In this document: positions 62,426-64,000 of the stretch, piece by piece
How positions within the stretch are numbered: the first letter of the stretch is position 1
Layout: each line of letters starts with the position of its first letter
Source: Microbulbifer sp. Q7
GTDB taxonomy: Bacteria; Pseudomonadota; Gammaproteobacteria; Pseudomonadales; Cellvibrionaceae
DNA length: 64,000 bases
Assembly: GCF_001639145.1 (NCBI RefSeq)
Contig: NZ_LROY01000002.1
Coordinates: 900,501-964,500, forward strand
Direction: 5' to 3'
Program-made: the position numbers and the translations under genes
Notes under the pieces: model-generated
The model's database searches: none
Told to the model about the DNA's origin: nothing
What the model saw: the letters and a program-made list of their open reading frames with translations, nothing else

Positions 62426-62539
62426 TCTATAAAGTGTTTAACTGCCGGGCGTGGCACATGCTGCGTGTGCGGTGCATTCGGGGCGGCAGACAGGCCGCTC
62501 GCCGTTGCATTGAGCAGAGAACACGCTGCCAAGATATTT

Positions 62540-64000
62540 ATGGATAAATCTTCCCAGCCGGTGCTGAAGCCCCGGCACGGTGCCAAGACCTATCGCCGTC
62601 TCCTCTCATATGCCATCCCCCAGTGGCCGCTGTTTGTGGTCGCTGTATTCGGCTTCCTGCTGTTTTCCAGTATGGAAGTGGTGCTGATCGCGGTCACCGA
62701 GCTGCTGCTGGATGCCGTGGGTGCCGGCATTGAGCAGGGCAAAGGGTTTCTCTCCCGCTATGTGGCCGGATTCTTCCCCGGTGGCATCATGCCGCAGGAA
62801 ACCGCGCGCTGGCTGGTGCCTTCGGCCATGCTGGTCATCATTATCCTGCGGGCCATTGGTAATTTCATCGGCAGCTACGGGCTCGCCTATGTGGCCCGGG
62901 CGGTCATTCACCAGCTTCGCTCCGAGCTGTTCGAGCATATCGGGCAGCTGCCCAGTAGCTACTTTGACCGTTACACCGGCGCTTTCCTGATTTCCAAGGT
63001 TGCCTACAACGTCGAGCAGGTGACCAACTCGATCACCAAGGCGCTGCGGACCCTGATCCGCTCGTCGTTCACGGCCATCGGTCTTCTAACCTACCTGCTG
63101 CTGGTGAACTGGAAGCTCACGCTCACCTTCTTTCTGTTCGTGCCGATCATCGCCGTGATCGTCGCCATTGTCGGACGGCGCTTTCGGAAACTTAGTCACC
63201 GTATCCAGAACACCATGGGCGATGTTACTCACGTCACCCAGGAAGCCATCAATGGCTATGAAGTGGTGCGTATGTACGGCGGCCGCAAGTACGAGAACGC
63301 GCGCTTTCAATCGGCGAGTAACGCCAATCGCCAGCAGTTTATGAAGCTGGTTGTGGCCGACAATGCGAGTGTTTCGGTCATCCAGACCCTGGTGGGCCTG
63401 GCTACCGCCGTACTGGTGTGGTTTGCACTGGCACCCGGCATGGTGGAGTCCATGACTGCGGGGGTGTTCGCGTCGTATATCGGGGCGGCGGCGTCGCTGG
63501 CGAAACCTATTCGCAACCTGTCCGAGGTGTATGCGGAAATCCAGAAAGGGATCGCCGCCGCGGAAAGTATTTTTGAAGTGTTTGATACCCCCAAAGAGTC
63601 GGCAGGTGGCCAGCTGGCATTGCCCAAGCCGGTTACTGGAACAGTCACCTTCGAGCACCTGGTCTTCCGCTATAACGAGGACGGCCCGGATGTGCTGGCC
63701 GATATCGACTTCACTGTGCAGGCGGGGCAGACAGTGGCACTGGTGGGGGCATCCGGCTCGGGCAAGAGCACACTGGTGAGCCTGCTGTCACGGTTTTACG
63801 AGCCCACCGCGGGGCGGATTCTGCTGGATGGTGTCGATATTACCCAGGTGCCGGTTTCTGAGCTGCGGGCGCAGATCAGCCTGGTTTCGCAAAATATTGT
63901 CCTGTTCAACGATACCGTCTTTCGCAACATTGCCTACGGTGAGCTGGAAGGTAAGTCGGAAGCCGAAGTTCAGCGCGCGGTCGATCTGGCCCACGCACGG
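62540..64000 (+). CDS. msbA: MsbA, lipid A/phospholipid flippase (gene runs off the right end)
   Basis: The frame is open from ATG 62540 through the window end (487 codons of about 590). Six membrane helices in the first 320 residues are followed by the nucleotide-binding domain (from about 365), with Walker [12 protein letters not shown] (about 398-408), Q-loop SLVSQNIVLFNDTVFRNI and the start of the region before the signature. The exbB-exbD-msbA(-lpxK) order is typical of MsbA. Exports core-lipid A across the inner membrane. The signature and Walker B lie beyond the window. Confidence 0.93.
   Translation, partial: MDKSSQPVLKPRHGAKTYRRLLSYAIPQWPLFVVAVFGFLLFSSMEVVLIAVTELLLDAVGAGIEQGKGFLSRYVAGFFPGGIMPQETARWLVPSAMLVIIILRAIGNFIGSYGLAYVARAVIHQLRSELFEHIGQLPSSYFDRYTGAFLISKVAYNVEQVTNSITKALRTLIRSSFTAIGLLTYLLLVNWKLTLTFFLFVPIIAVIVAIVGRRFRKLSHRIQNTMGDVTHVTQEAINGYEVVRMYGGRKYENARFQSASNANRQQFMKLVVADNASVSVIQTLVGLATAVLVWFALAPGMVESMTAGVFASYIGAAASLAKPIRNLSEVYAEIQKGIAAAESIFEVFDTPKESAGGQLALPKPVTGTVTFEHLVFRYNEDGPDVLADIDFTVQAGQTVALVGASGSGKSTLVSLLSRFYEPTAGRILLDGVDITQVPVSELRAQISLVSQNIVLFNDTVFRNIAYGELEGKSEAEVQRAVDLAHAR

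Noticed and set aside
1-64000. CRISPR array, tRNA or rRNA genes
   Set aside because: No regularly spaced direct repeats, tRNA arms or rRNA-like conserved stretches were seen.

Overview
The window reads as chromosomal DNA of a marine, polysaccharide-degrading gammaproteobacterium, most likely of the Microbulbifer/Saccharophagus type (Cellvibrionales). This is inferred from a secreted alginate lyase with CBM32 modules and poly-serine linkers, a zeaxanthin-type carotenoid cluster, the acnD/prpF form of the 2-methylcitrate cycle, LolCDE, and the ComEC - ExbB - ExbD - MsbA order. No rRNA, tRNA, CRISPR array or intact insertion sequence was seen.

Layout. 1-2657: end of lolC, then lolD and lolE (lipoprotein release to the outer membrane). 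2710-5388: a large secreted protein with two CBM32 and two PL7 alginate lyase domains, preceded by a region with two perfect palindromes. 5758-6294: DUF2062 membrane protein. 6719-13661: GntR/FCD regulator and prpB-prpC-acnD-prpF for propionate use, with a long inverted repeat between prpC and acnD and an intrinsic terminator at the end. 13797-17666: AT-richer accessory stretch with a protein whose middle resembles the pore-forming helical domain of insecticidal delta-endotoxins, a six-helix membrane protein and a polybasic lipoprotein. 17724-18506: OmpW-family outer-membrane protein.

18990-27358: carotenoid operon crtE - ABC ATPase - ABC permease - crtZ - idi(type 2) - crtY - crtI - crtB. 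Most genes overlap or nearly touch, and the gene set predicts zeaxanthin. An ABC-2 exporter inside the operon is unusual. 27397-33000: a scarred accessory region. It holds a decayed duplicate of the polB 5' end, a Sel1-repeat lipoprotein, intact polB (DNA polymerase II) behind a LexA-type SOS promoter, a small lipoprotein gene broken by one ochre codon, a small membrane protein and a decayed META/HslJ-like gene.

33121-41000: M14-type carboxypeptidase/deacylase, RIO kinase, cytochrome b561, an MCE-domain protein with its auxiliary lipoprotein, OsmC, two GNAT acetyltransferases, the DTW tRNA enzyme (tapT) and dbpA. 41057-46851: M20 dipeptidase, then an AttEFGH-like set (ATPase, one fused large permease, AttH lipoprotein). 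46951-56412: small outer-membrane protein, S9 oligopeptidase lipoprotein, OsmC-YcaO fusion, two-domain M16 peptidase lipoprotein and a porin. 56643-64000: ComEC/Rec2, an outer-membrane beta-barrel protein, a repeat-tailed secreted protein, ExbB, ExbD and the first 487 codons of msbA.

A theme across the window is short in-frame simple-sequence tracts inside otherwise conserved genes (crtB, the crt-cluster ABC ATPase, the OsmC-YcaO gene and the 59430 beta-barrel gene). The most noteworthy loci are the delta-endotoxin-like protein, the ABC exporter within the crt operon and the polB duplication scar.
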